Below are positions 1 to 11,600 of a stretch of 64,000 nt of DNA, piece after piece. The notes beneath the pieces were generated by a model. It was not told where the DNA came from. It saw nothing but the letters and a program-made list of their open reading frames with translations, and did no database searches. The position numbers and the translations under genes were made by a program. Location: the NCBI GenBank assembly GCA_030272585.1, contig BSYQ01000005.1, positions 4,991,501 to 5,055,500 of the forward strand, given 5' to 3'. Each line of letters starts with the position of its first letter. Position 1 is the first letter of the stretch. The DNA is from Bryopsis sp. KO-2023. Lineage: Eukaryota; Chlorophyta; Ulvophyceae; Bryopsidales; Bryopsidaceae.

Positions 1-242
1 CCTTCTTTTTGATTCTTTAATTCCCCTCACTTCAACTTCTGTTCTACTTTTTACCCCCCTCTTGTTTTCTTTCCTTTCTGTTTGTCTGTTGTTTGTTTTC
101 GAGTTTCCAGCCCCTCCCTTGCCACTTTTTTCCCCCTCCCCGTTTTTGGAAATTTGAGTAACACCATATGAACAAAACAAAAGGACGACAAAAAAAACAA
201 GACAAAACGAACCAACGTAATGAAGAAATCGGACGAGAAAAT

Positions 243-2266
243 TTACAGCATTTCTTGAGACATGCGGACCACCCTGCAAACTTTGCGTCGAAATTCTTCC
301 TTGCTGTCACGCCAGTCTTTGGCTGCATCTATGTTCGCAGCCGATTCATCATTGGGAGAGGACAGCATGGAGATAATAGAAATCATGATGGTCTCGACCT
401 GAAGAAAACGCACACACACAAAAAAAAACGGCAAAATATAAGAAAGATTCCGACAAACACACACAGCGGACCTGATGGTTTCACATGAAATTAAAGGATG
501 GATATATATATATTTGAGGACACGAGGATGCCGCACTTTCTCCCCAAATCCTCCATTCTTTTTCCCCTTCAGGGTTTCTCCCAACACACACGCACAGGTA
601 CAACCCCTACAACATTTCCTTCTCAATCCATCCATACAGGAGGTCATGAATGCATTGACACGTAAAATTTACCCCCACTGCATCCAGAGGGATCAATCAT
701 GCTTGATATTTTAAAAAAAAGTCACTGTCATATATGAGTACCCCCCAAAATAACATTTCGAAACTGGTCCTTTTTTTTGGAGAAACAGCATGCTGCTACC
801 ACACCAACCCAATCACAACACCAAGCTGGATAGATCAGGTTGCTGTGTCGCATAAAAATGCATAATTCTTCATACCGTATGCACAGGGGACCAGCGCTCG
901 CTGGCTTCCTCATAACCAGTGGGATCATCCCCAGGGTTATGGAGAATAGAAATGCAAACTCTACCATCCTTGTAAACTGCTCCGACAGCCACCAAAAAAA
1001 AAAACCACAACCCTTTCAACATGTTTCACTCAGCTGTTTTCTTCTGCAAAGGACAAAAAAAAAAAAAGCTACACACACATGCATGCGAGCTAAAAAACAT
1101 ACGTCTGAAAAGTTTCTTTGAATGGGAGGGTGCAAAACAAACAAAATGAAAAGGACTATTTTCAATTAAGCTGGCCACATACACCACTGGTAGATTCTAA
1201 AACGTACAGTTAGGGTCAGGTTGTGCTGATGCAAAAAAAGAGATAATCGCATGTCGAAGAAATCAGGGTTGATCAGGGTCAGCCCCCAGCTAACAATAAG
1301 ATTCGATACAATAGACTAGCTGGCCTTTGGCCCTTACCGTTAGGATGCCACATCTCTGATGTGAACCGGCAAGATGGAGGTGAGTTTGGATAGTCTTTCG
1401 GGAACGTCAGCAAACACTTGAAGAACCCTCCCTCACTGAAACAAAACACACACGACATTTTCAGATGTTACAATCACAAGCTGCGTGGATATGCCTTGCT
1501 GTTTGAAGAAAAAAGCACTATTCATCCTGAGGTTTCAGCCGATTGGCCATAGATTTTCTAATCAACTCCCCCCTCCCCTTTTGCTTTTCAAAAATCCTAT
1601 CAAGTATGCAACCAAGGCTGACTCACAGTGCTGTCTTACTCACTCACTCACTCACTCACTTCCTCTACACAAATAAAAATATGCTCTCTATTCCAACCTT
1701 CCAGGAACAGATGGAAAGAGAGGTCCCTATCGAAATATTCGATCAATAAATGAGCTTCTATCAGGGTAGAGAGGGGGGGAGGGCATCTGAAAGAGACTGT
1801 CACAAAAGGGATGAATTTCAGCAAAAAACCAGGGCTGTTCAGGATTCTCTTACTAGAGAGTGTCTGGAGGGCCCATGACCGTCACTCCCCATTCGAATAT
1901 ATTGGAGTCGTCAACCAAGCCAGCAGAGAAACCTTCCACCGGTTTCTTCAACAAGTCTGTGGGAAGCACAAACAAATTAATTTCAAAAAACGTATCGAGA
2001 AGATTCTATCCTCCGCTTCAAGAGCGACCCTTCCAAATCCGTTTACGACTCCTTTCGAGCGCGCCAATTATTGGAGGGGCTAACTATCTCCACCCCTCCG
2101 GAGAGAAAACTGGTGGTTTCGTGTGACAGAAAATGAAAAACAAACGAAACGATTAACCATCGAACTCAAAATGCCAGCCAGTTTTCAAAATGAACCACCA
2201 AAAAAAACGCCCACCTCTTAACTGCTTTCGCAGAAGGAGCGCTGCGCGACTTTCTGGGTTCGACAT
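243..2266 (-). CDS. UBC7: Ubiquitin-conjugating enzyme E2, UBC7/13/14 (UBE2G1) class
   Basis: Five exons rebuilt on the minus strand: 2266-2215, 1956-1854, 1435-1338, 976-876 and 398-243. They sum to 510 nt, giving 169 aa, with GT-AG introns throughout. The protein has the full UBC fold. The active-site cysteine is Cys92 in DGRVCISIL, followed by the extra loop [16 protein letters not shown] that marks the UBE2G/UBC7 class. It ends in [14 protein letters not shown], close to plant UBC7/13/14. Family knowledge: this class accepts ubiquitin from E1 and builds Lys48-linked chains, often for ER-associated degradation. Start chosen at [16 protein letters not shown], which matches the usual N-terminal helix. 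The gene is divergent from the PRP4 kinase gene. Which of the three plant paralogues it represents cannot be told; the symbol names the class. Confidence 0.93.
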
Positions 2267-3073
2267 ATATACACTCAGATCCTGGACACGAGGTGTTCAC
2301 GGTCTGTGGAACGCTCTTCTTTTTTTCACTTTTAAAAACGAGGGCTCAAACTTCTCTGCCCTCTTCTTTTTCGTGGTCGAGCGCTCGAGGATTGTTCGTG
2401 TATGGGAGGAGATACACACACGCTCCAGGAACAATACGATCGAAATCGGGAAGTCTCGCCACAAGGAATTCGCAAGTGAAAATTTGTGGGGAGGTGTAGG
2501 GAGGTGCTGACACAACGCTGTTTCCGCGGACGTCAAAACCGTCTCCGTAAGACGGGGGACGATTGCTCGATTTTGAGGCTGCTCTTTTCTGGAGCTGGGT
2601 GGAGTGTCATTGAAGCTCTGTAACGTGCGTCATCTGAGGGGGGGAAGGTACGACAGGGGGCTTGGATGATCTGATCCTACAGAAAACAAGATAGAAAAAA
2701 TAAAAAAAAAATATTTTCTGTACGAAGATGCCTGCACCATCCAGAACGAATGTGAACGGGCGAAAACCTGAAGGGCTGGGTGAATAGAGAGTTTGGCTGG
2801 AGGCAAATCCATCTTTGTTCTTTTGCTGAGGAAGAAAAAAAACAAAAATTCCACTTCGTTACACGTCAGCACCTTTGTGTCTGACACAGGGCCTCCACTC
2901 AATTTCGTTCACTCCCTCCTGTTTCTCTCTCAACCATTCCTACCGACACTTTGACCGAGCGGATATTCGCGTCAAAAAAAACAAAAGAAAGAGCAACGCG
3001 CCGTGTATTTCTTGCAAGGGAAACGACGGCGTCTCCAGGAAAAGCGCAAGCAAGGAAAGAGGTTTTTCGAGAC
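2267..3073. promoter_or_regulatory. Shared upstream region of the divergent UBC7-like and PRP4 kinase genes
   Basis: About 0.8 kb separates the start codons of two divergently transcribed genes, so both promoters and 5' UTRs must lie here. The sequence holds A/T runs and no convincing ORF. An in-frame ATG at 2951 would extend PRP4 kinase by 41 residues, but that stretch is less family-like than the start at 3074. I see no certain TATA box. Confidence 0.6.
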
Positions 3074-6000
3074 ATGGGGCATCGTACCGAGAAGAGAAGC
3101 CACAAGCACAAGCACAAACACCATAAGCATAAGCACTCTCACAAAGACCGCAAAAAGGAGCGAGCAGACAAGGACGACGCGGTGGTGGATTTAGCCGCGA
3201 AACCCTGCGTCGAAGTTGTGGAAGGCCAGGCTTGCAGGAAACCTACGGACAGCGAACCCGAGTCGGGGGAAATCGTCGAGGAACTGGCCAACCTTGGGGA
3301 AAGGGAAAATCCTTCCAAAGCTGCGAAGACTGAGGTCGGCACAGATTCGGAGAACGGTGCTTGTGACCCGAGTCGTGCACCAGCAGAAGCTGCGAAGCCG
3401 TCTGTGGTCGACAACGGGGAAGCGCTCGGAAGGTACGAATTAAGTTTGGAGGAGCCAAGAAATCCTTTCGTCGGGAAAATTTTCACTTCGTTGGAGCAAC
3501 TTCATGATTTTTATAGGTTGGTTGGCCTAACTTCTGTTGTTTAAAACTGTCAGTGCGAGCGAGGCTTGTGCCGTGGATCGATCCTCTTCTCCCCGCGAAA
3601 ACGGGGTGGACGTCGTTAACACGAACAGAACGGAAGGTGGCCAATCTCCCAAAGAAAGTAACGATAATGCTGCTGTCCACTTGACACCCAGCGCCGGGCA
3701 TTCGTCCCCCGCTGAAATTGAACCTGCTAAACCTGAATTATCTCCCTCTAACGACGAGCGCAGGAAGCATCGGCGGGCTCGACAGTCTCCAAGTTCAGAC
3801 GAGGATCCCGAAAGGGAACGTCGAAGGAGGAGGAGTAGAAAAGTCGATAACTCCAGGTCACGCAGCTCTGAACGGAGTAAGGATAGGGCCCATCGCGTTC
3901 GTTCCCAACGGCGTCGGTCGCCTAGCCCTGAGTGCGACGTTGTGCGAAGGAGGCGATCTCATTCGCGCTCCAAAAGACGTTCACGTTCGCGGAGCGGTGG
4001 TAGAGTAGAGCGGTCTCGAATGGGTGGAAGGGGTAGACGAGGGTACGAAGAAAGGTCGATTCGCTACAGGCGGAGGTCCTCTGAACCTCGGCATCGCAGA
4101 CGGAGGCGTAGTGCTAGTCCCGAGAGAAGAACCAAGCGACGGAGGGGCAGCAGGGGGGCTGTGGATTCCGACGTGAGTTTTTTTTTGAGAAGGAATAAAA
4201 AAAACCCTTTTGACCTTCCTGAAAAAACTTCAGCTTCAAAAGCTCCTCATAAAATTTAAACCTAATAATAACAACAGGAGGATTCACGCCATATCTCCTG
4301 ATTTTTTTTCTCAGTTTGTTTTGCTGTCTACATGCAAGTGGCAGAGGGTCAGAAATTTTGATGTTGCTGCTAGCCAGCTGTTTGTTTGGATTGATAATAA
4401 CAGGATTTCAAATTTTTCCTTTGTGTTTTTCTTTTCTTTTGTTTTCAGGATGATGAAGAGTACAAGGCAAGGGTGAAAGCTGCGCTGGCTAATGAACAAG
4501 CTGAGGAGGATGAGGAGAGGCTGCTGGAGGAGAGACGGCAGAGGAGACAGGAAATCTTAGAAAAGCATAAAAAACAAGCTGCAGAAAATCAAATGCCCGA
4601 TGGAGGAGCCGCTGAGGATCCCCAGCCATGTGAGGATCTCCTGTTACTACTTCCCCACACTTAGAAGCATCCGAAAGTTTATGAATATTTCCTAATATGG
4701 CTTATCTTGTGGTTGAGTGAAACAGGGTTACATGCCAAACAAGCAAAATTTCTTTCAGTTTACCATGAATAGGGAAAATGGGAGAATGGGAAAATGGTTG
4801 GCAGTTTCAGGCACTGGTTGATATATCTATCATATATATTACAATGAATAATTGGCTTCTCCACACAAGTGTTGATTCTTGTCTGATGGTTGTGAAATTT
4901 TTGCCAGATGGAGAATCTGCTGGAATGTCTCCGATGATGGACGTCACTGCTCCAAACAGCAGCCCAAGTTCGGTACTTTCGGCAAACCCAATTCTAATTC
5001 CTGTATCTGAGAATGAATCGGATGATGCAAATGTGGCCAGTACTGACCCACAGGAAAACCTAGGCACTCTGAATGGAAATGTCGACAACGGTGCTGCAGA
5101 AGCAACTCCAGCTTCTGTGGTGGAAGAAGAAACCGTCCCAGCTGCAAATTCCAAGGTCGGTTGATGTTTTCTTTGGGAGTGTCAAGGGGGAATTCGGTTT
5201 GAAATACACCACGTGAAACTAAGAATATTGTTGTGAATTGTTCGTTTGTGATGGGTTTTTTCCTTTTTTTTTATCCCCCCCACCTCCCTCTTCCAGGATT
5301 TAGTGTAATGTTGGTGGATGGGCCAGAAATACTTTATTGGGAAAGGTGGTTTAGTAGAAAGTAGGAAATATTCCATGTCTTTTAGAAACATCGATCCCCT
5401 CTCCACTCTGGTAAGGTGATGGCTCCCACTCTTCTTTTTTTTTCTTTTTTTGAAAAAACGATGTTTTCAGGGATGGTTTGGATTTGAAGTGACGCTGTTG
5501 GTTCATGTGGTTTTTGCAAGTTGAGTAGGGTGTTTTTCGATTTCTGGGATGTTTAGGTGAGTAGCCATTTCCATGCTTGGCTTTGGATCAGAGAAGCACA
5601 ACGGCATGATCTGTGCTTGTATAGGGGTAGGGACTTTTCCTGTCTTAGAATTCCACAGCAAGCAAAAAAGCAGTTGATTTAGGAGTTGAAAAAATACCCG
5701 GTTGATTTGGGATTAAAAAAAGAAAAGTTACAAACAGCTCAAAACCCCTTGAATTATCCTTTCAATACCACATGGAAGAGAGTGTTTTTCGCCTGTCGAA
5801 TACTGACGGGTGCGTTTACGTTGTTTTTTTTCTTTTTTGGTTGGGAAATGTGCAGGTGGGGCTGCCTGTGGATGATGGAGACATTTTCTGCGACACCCCC
5901 GTGGAAGCTGGTAGGCAGCTGGTGGATAGTTTGGACGAAGCTGTGAGGAAAGCAGCGACGACCAAAGGATTGACCGATGCGTACGATGATCCGGAGGGTT

Positions 6001-7897
6001 ACTACAACTTCCAAATCGGTGAAATCTTGGATAAGCGGTATGAGGTGTTTGCTTCCAAGGGCAAGGGTGTTTTCAGCACTGTGTTGCGGGCCAGAGACAA
6101 AGGCAGGAGGAATCCTGATAACGAACATCCAGAGGTTGCGATAAAAATGATTAGGTCGAATGATGTGATGAAAAAGAGCGGGCAGATGGAGGAGGAGATT
6201 CTGAAGATGCTGGCGGTTTCTGATCCTGAGAACAAGCGCCATTGCATTCGGCTGCTGAGGTCCTTCGAGTATCGGGGACATCTGTGTTTGGTGTTTGAAC
6301 CCATGGTGAGAAAATGGATACTTTAAAACGATTAAACTAGATAGTAGACTGAGCCATATAAAAGTGATCACAGAATAGATGAATAAAAAATTGATAGGTA
6401 AATTGCTGAGTGTTCATATTTGAGAAGTAATCACCCTGGCTGCCCCTTTCTTTCCCTTTAACAGCAAAACGCATCAAATCCAGATCGTCAAACAATTTGC
6501 TGGTCTGAGTGTGAGTGTGAATTTGGGTGCAAATAGTAAAATAAATGAAAAAGTAAGGTGTAGACTAATAATCAATCAACGAATAAATGATAATTTGACT
6601 TGACGGGTTGTGTGTGTGTGGTTTTTTTTCTTGTTTGTGATGACAGGCGATGAACTTGAGAGAGCTGATAAACAAGTTTGGTCGCAAGGTTGGCCTCAAC
6701 ATCGACGCAGTCGGGCACTACACAGCCCAACTTCTCGTCGCCCTGAAACACCTCAAGAACAACAAAGTGTTGCATGCAGATGTGAAACCAGACAACATTC
6801 TGGTGAATGAAAAATTCTCACGAGTCAAACTTTGTGACTTTGGCAGCTCGATGCTCCAAGGGGATGTGGAGGTCACTCCCTATCTCGTCAGCAGATTTTA
6901 CAGGTCTCCTGAAGTCATCCTTGGATTGCCTTACGGTAAGGATGCCGAGTCTGACTGTTTTCACGAAAGATTAGATTTTATAACCATTCTGGGATTCTAC
7001 ATATTTATTTATTTATTAAAGAGAAAAAAAATCTGCAGTCAGACATACGTTCTGTTGTTGAGTTGCTGATGTATCGACGGTTTGCTTGGCATGTGTTCTG
7101 GATGAGTTTGTTGTTTGGTGAATTTGTGGGTTTTTTTTTTTTTCCTTTGCAGATCATCCCATGGACCTCTGGTCGATCGGTTGTGTTATATATGAGCTGT
7201 TTTCGGGCAAGATTCTATTTCCTGGGAAAACCAATAACGAAATGTTGAAACTGATGATGGATGTGAAAGGCCCCTTCCCAAAGAAAATGTTGAAGAAAGG
7301 TGAATTTGCTGAAAGGCACTACGAGAATGACCCCAACATGTCGTTCATTCAATACGATGATGACCCCGTCACGAAAAAGCCGGTGAGTGTTTTGGAAACT
7401 GTCAGAAAATAAACTGGAGATTTTTTCCACAATCAAAATAAAAGAAAATCAAGAAAATGGTGGTGGTGGTGGTGGTGAGCAGAATAGTTTTTTTGGATCC
7501 GTTTGAGCTGAAAACTCGCTGCCTTCTTCCAGGTGGAGGGGCAGAAATCCACAATCCACAATCCTGTTTATTACATTATCCTATTTAAAATAAAAGAATA
7601 AAAAAAAAATAAAAAATAACAAGAAATGGTGTCTGGATTCCTTCACAGATCAAGAGGCTCATCGTCAACCCCACAGTTCAAAACGACTTCTCCACGTTGC
7701 TGCTCCGAAATTCGCTCGGGTCTGACCGGAAATTGGTTCTACAATTGGCCGAACTGCTGGAAAAGATGATGATGCTGGACCCAGACCGAAGAATGGACCT
7801 CGACACAGCATTAAGACACCCCTTTGTTCGTAGATACCTCCAACGATCGAAACCAGATTCGAGCCATCCTGCGAAAGGACCAAGAAATACAATGTGA
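3074..7897 (+). CDS. PRP4K: Serine/threonine kinase PRP4 homologue (pre-mRNA processing)
   Basis: Eight exons: 3074-3432, 3554-4172, 4449-4629, 4908-5155, 5856-6305, 6647-6935, 7153-7382 and 7649-7897. They sum to 2625 nt, giving 874 aa. The N-terminal half is disordered: a His/Lys-rich start (HKHKHKHHKHKHSHK), then a long Arg/Ser-rich stretch, then an acidic coiled segment. The kinase domain covers about residues 531-850, with a Gly loop (KGKGVFSTV), ATP-binding Lys566 in VAIK, the HADVKPDN catalytic loop (Asp664; HAD instead of HRD is typical of PRP4), DFG at 683-685, and the activation segment TPYLVSRFYRSPE. Family knowledge: PRP4 kinases are CMGC kinases that phosphorylate tri-snRNP proteins such as PRP31 and PRP6 during B-complex formation, in the nucleus. 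Start 2951 is an alternative. Confidence 0.95.
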
Positions 7898-10634
7898 TCG
7901 ACACGTTCTGATTGAATTATGCAACCCACCCCCCCACTGTTATTTCAGTCCATTTGGGGGAGGGGGAAGATGCTGTCGTCGTCTCGAAATGGTGCTTTTT
8001 TATGGTGGGGGCCATGATTTTGGACAGGGGAAAAAGAAAAATATCATGTGAAAGAAACTTCATGATATTCGATGAGCGGAAAGATGGACCTTCTTGTGAT
8101 GTGTTCTTTTATAATCTCTGTTAGTATTCGAAAAGAAGAACAAAAACAAAAAGACAAAAAAGATGTCGAAAAAAGGAAAAAAAAAAGAATATCTTGCTCA
8201 TCTCGTGTTTGTGAAGAGACCCGGTTTCTACTTGGCTTTTTTTTTCAAGCAGGTTTTCGGTCTTTTGCGTTGGATCTGGGTGACTTATTGCTCGATGCAT
8301 GTTGAATCTTGGCATTTCAACCAGGGGATGATTACTAATCCTTCTGTCTGGGAGTGGTCGGATGGCCAGTTCGATTTCAACACGGTGGTGGTGGGGGGGA
8401 AGTGCTGTCTCCTGATCTCTTCCCCTCCATATCAACAAGAAAAGAAAACTAGACAAAACCTGTGCAGAGCCTACCTCCGAAAAAGCGTGAGAAACTGACT
8501 TGGTTTGGAGGAGGATGCCCCATGTGGGCAAAAAAGAGAAGGGAAAATGTGTTGATATATACAAAGGTGCAAGGATGTGTGTCGGGAGGGGAAAAAAAGA
8601 CGAGAAAAAAATTTGTGCCCTGTTTTCTTGTTTTTTTGTTTTGTTTCAAACATGTTGTGATTGAGCTGAGAAAAAGAAAAAAGTAATACAGCATGCTGTG
8701 GAATATTTTTTTTTTCCTTTTTTGTCTGCATCTATAGGTTTTTGCCGAAATTGTCTTGGCCAAATTATAATGGGAAGTGGGGAGAGGGGCTTTTGTAGAT
8801 TCAAAAACAAAGAAGAGATTGTTGGGACTGTTCTGATTCTTTTTTTTTTGGGGGGGGGTGACCTTTTAGGGAGGCTTGGGGAAATATGTTTTTTTTTTAC
8901 CTTTTTTTTGTGAGTTGTAATAGTTGCTATTTTGCTTTGATTCTCGTGCATTGAGATGTCTTCGGCTAGAAATGCTGTGGAATTGCCATGGTCGATCACA
9001 CTCCTAGAAGAGTGACATCACACTGTTTGATCGAAAATTCGTGATATTACTCTCTGCATTTCTGTTGGGCCCTGATCATGTGGATTTTGATACCCCTCCT
9101 TGCTTTTTTTCTTTGTCGCATGTCTGACTTGGAACATTTGTGCGCACCACTGGTATTCGTAGAACAGCCATCGCTTGCCTTTGCCCTGTGAGAGGGGAAG
9201 GAAGGGCGGGCTTGGCTCCGTGTGATCGACGGACTCATATCCACTCATTGGAGAGGGGCAAGATTGCAAAACTCGACATTTTGTTGCGTCTTGGTGGAGG
9301 TGGTGGTGGGTCGTGCAAATTCGGGGTGAATCCGTACGAGGCTGTAACTGTATTTTTTTCCGAAAAAATTGTGGCCGACTGTTATCCCCTTGGAAAGTTA
9401 TTTTTCCTTTTTCTGGATCAGTAGCACATTGCTCCAAAGGAATCACGGACCACAACAGTGACATCTGTGTTGAAAAATCTCCAAAGGGGAGTGTGAGCAC
9501 TGATGAAAGTGCCCCCCTGGATAAATTTTGTTACAGAAAAAGATTGCAGTGATGCTCTTTGGGGCATTGTGAACGAGGTGGGTGAAACTCTGTGCGTTTT
9601 GTACACAAGGGGTTGTGGTGGTTTGGTTTGGTCAGTGTTTAGGCCATGGTCAGACTGTGCCCCTTCCTTTGGGTGCACACAGTCATCGAGATTTACAATG
9701 ATGGCCAGGAGATGGAGGGATGCTCTCATTCAAAGTAGTGCAGTAATATGAGGTGATATGTGTGCAAAGCAGCTGATATTGAATTTTGATGAGGGGCCAG
9801 CTTCTGGGGGTGGTCTTTTTTAGTTGAAATAGAAATTTTGCCCCCAGGAATAGTTTTAAATTGAATCTGTGGAACACGTTTTCACAGAATATGAGTGAGA
9901 ATATCTGCTGTCCGTATGGTTATTCCCTGTGGAGGCAGCGCTGGCTGTCACGAAAAGCAAGTTGGCAGAAACTTGGCCTTGGCTCCCTTGATGTGGTGCG
10001 AAGCAAGGTAAAAAGCCCGTAGAAAATAGGTGAGTGTTCAGACGTTTTCACTCAAAGTTGAGAAAGGTTGTTTGCTGGGGTGTTGGGGTGAGGAGGTCCC
10101 AATAGATACATTATTTTTTCTCTCTTTTGTGAAATCTGTATTCGACCTTGATCCTTTCTTTAAATCGTGCCACCCGTTAAAACAAGTTGAGCTGTAGGTC
10201 TCTTTCGGGAGTGTTGAATGGAAAATGACACGGGGTAGCTGGAAGCTGGTTGTGCGTCGGTGCACAAGGACCTATCTTTTTCAGCAAAGAGAGTAGTACA
10301 GATTTGTTCAGTTTGTATTTGTCTCACTCTTTACTGATCTGGGGTAGAGACCTTTTGTGAGAAGAGGAGTGTATGGTGGCTTGTAATTTGGATTCTTAGT
10401 GTATTTGTGTATTTAACTTGGGTTCTTGGCTGCCACAGTGCAGTGTTGTATGATTGGGAAGGGCCTGATGATAAACCGTCAAGCTGTGCGAGGAGATAAA
10501 TCAAAGTTGTGTTTCAAAGGTTTTTTGTTTCAAATTCTTCGACTTAAAGTGCCGCGCACACGTTGTGGCACCTTCAGTGACCCCAAATTTCAATGTTTGA
10601 AGTTGCAAGGAATCTACCGCAAAAATTATACATT
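7898..10634. other. Intergenic stretch without a recognisable gene
   Basis: The first few hundred bases are presumably the PRP4 kinase 3' UTR. The rest holds only short overlapping ORFs on both strands, none with a family resemblance, plus many poly(A), poly(T) and G-run tracts (for example 8840-8900). I found no tRNA-like B box, long repeat or splice-consistent exon chain. An unrecognised lncRNA or fast-evolving small gene cannot be excluded. Confidence 0.55.
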
Positions 10635-10866
10635 AGGGATGTTGCGCAAAACTACGTAGCTCCCAATTTACGCAGCCACGTCACGTACGACAGCGTAGTT
10701 TCGCGGAAATTCTCACTGATGCTGACAAGGATCCGTTGTTAAACGGAGTCCTGTTCGAAAAGAATCAAAATACGTACGTAGAAAACCTGCATTTCCGCGA
10801 AATTACGCTGTCGTACGTGACGTGGCTGCGTAAATTGGGAGCTACGTAGTTTTGCGCAACATCCCT
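10635..10866. mobile_element. Foldback MITE with 76-bp terminal inverted repeats
   Basis: Bases 10635-10710 and 10791-10866 are reverse complements over 76 bp with a single mismatch, so the whole 232-bp unit folds into a long hairpin with an 80-bp loop. The ends read AGGGATGTTGCGC and GCGCAACATCCCT. Immediate flanks are ATT on both sides, giving a possible 3-bp target duplication. If the terminal A/T pair is instead counted as target, the flanks are TA on both sides and the tips GGGATG and CATCCC, as in Tc1/mariner-derived elements. The unit has no coding capacity, so it would need a transposase in trans. Near-identity of the arms points to a recent insertion or to gene conversion between arms. 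The loop contains the palindromic TACGTACGTA. Confidence 0.88.
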
Positions 10867-10867
10867 A

Positions 10868-11185
10868 TTGAACCCCCCAAAACCCGACGAATCCGAACGA
10901 ATGATCCAGATATTCACCAGCCATTCATCGAATAAGATAACGCCGTTTGCAAGAACACCCGTCGCGTTGGCGACGGGTGAGCAATTGGCGGCTGAATTTC
11001 ATCAAGACGTGCACGACTTCCCATATACGAGGGAAGAGCAAGAGGGATCAAGAACACACAGCGCGTTGTTCGGTTGGAACCGATTTGAAAGTCTCAACGA
11101 AACGCTCGTACGTTACTATCGGTCGCTACTCTTTGCGGATTGGCTGAACGAAGAGCGCTCGCCACAAATGCCAACGACGATGTAA
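10868..11185 (+). CDS. Small uncharacterised ORF (105 aa) in an atypical block
   Basis: An ATG-to-TAA frame lies directly after the foldback element. Its composition differs from the surrounding low-complexity DNA: balanced bases, no homopolymer runs, normal-looking amino-acid use. The product is mildly acidic and aromatic-rich toward its end (TLVRYYRSLLFADWLNEE). No signal peptide, membrane segment or known motif is visible. It could be a fragment of a gene carried in a transferred organellar or foreign segment, an exon of an unknown gene, or a chance ORF. I assign no function. Confidence 0.25.
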   Translation: MNPPKPDESERMIQIFTSHSSNKITPFARTPVALATGEQLAAEFHQDVHDFPYTREEQEGSRTHSALFGWNRFESLNETLVRYYRSLLFADWLNEERSPQMPTTM

Positions 11186-11554
11186 CATCCTACAAGAAGA
11201 GGCACCCCAAAGTCCATTGAGCGAACGAAGTAAGGAGGAGAAAAAAACCTCTTCATTGATAACTATCCCCGATCAACCCAAATCATCTCTCACGGGTCCA
11301 AGGTTGATCCTACTCTCGTGATCCGGCGACATCCGGGGCTTAACGGCTCCGGATTAGTCGGATCTCGAGTTTAGGATCCTCCTAAACCCAAGGCTCTCCC
11401 TACGAGGGACTCGCCCGATCCGGTCGGGGGGCCGGAAAAGCGAGCGGCTCCGGTTGCTCTCTTTTCCGGACCTCGGCCGGATCGGCCGAGCCCTCCAAAA
11501 GGAGAGTTGGAGAGGTCCGGGTTCTTCCCCTACGGGGGTCTCCCGTAAAAAAGA
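11186..11554 (+). other. Hairpin-rich, GC-richer segment of unknown origin
   Basis: Several perfect stem-loops follow one another: 11331-11339 with 11346-11354 (9 bp, including one G-T pair when transcribed), 11369-11376 with 11380-11387 (8 bp), 11432-11440 with 11461-11469 (9 bp, CCGGAAAAG/CTTTTCCGG, with an inner GAGC/GCTC pair), and 11472-11479 with 11483-11490 (CTCGGCCG/CGGCCGAG). The segment lacks the A/T homopolymers seen elsewhere. It reads like a structured RNA, or like organellar intergenic DNA inserted in the nucleus. No protein frame is evident. Confidence 0.5.
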
Positions 11555-11600
11555 GGCAACTCGTAAGGACGAGTTTAGGGGTTCAACTCCTCTAGTTGCC
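11555..11600 (+). ncRNA. tRNA-like acceptor/T-arm fold lacking D and anticodon arms
   Basis: The 46 bases form a perfect 7-bp acceptor stem (GGCAACT at 11555-11561 with AGTTGCC at 11594-11600). Inside it are a short hairpin (CGT AAGG ACG plus linker) and a T arm with stem AGGGG/CCTCT and the seven-base loop TTCAACT. The T arm contains GGTTCAACTCC, a good match to the RNA polymerase III B box. There is no D arm, no normal anticodon arm and no encoded CCA. It may be a tRNA pseudogene or organellar t-element, the tRNA-like end of a longer structured RNA (the hairpins just upstream favour this), or a reduced tRNA. Activity is unknown. Confidence 0.45.

Noticed and set aside
3516-3553. A 37-nt intron in PRP4 kinase (GTTGG to CAG)
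   Set aside because: A 121-nt intron from the better donor AG|GTACGA at 3432/3433 reaches the same acceptor in frame.
11555-11600. A complete tRNA gene or tmRNA
   Set aside because: The T arm and acceptor are good, but no D arm, anticodon arm, peptide-tag frame or pseudoknots can be placed in the 46-nt unit.
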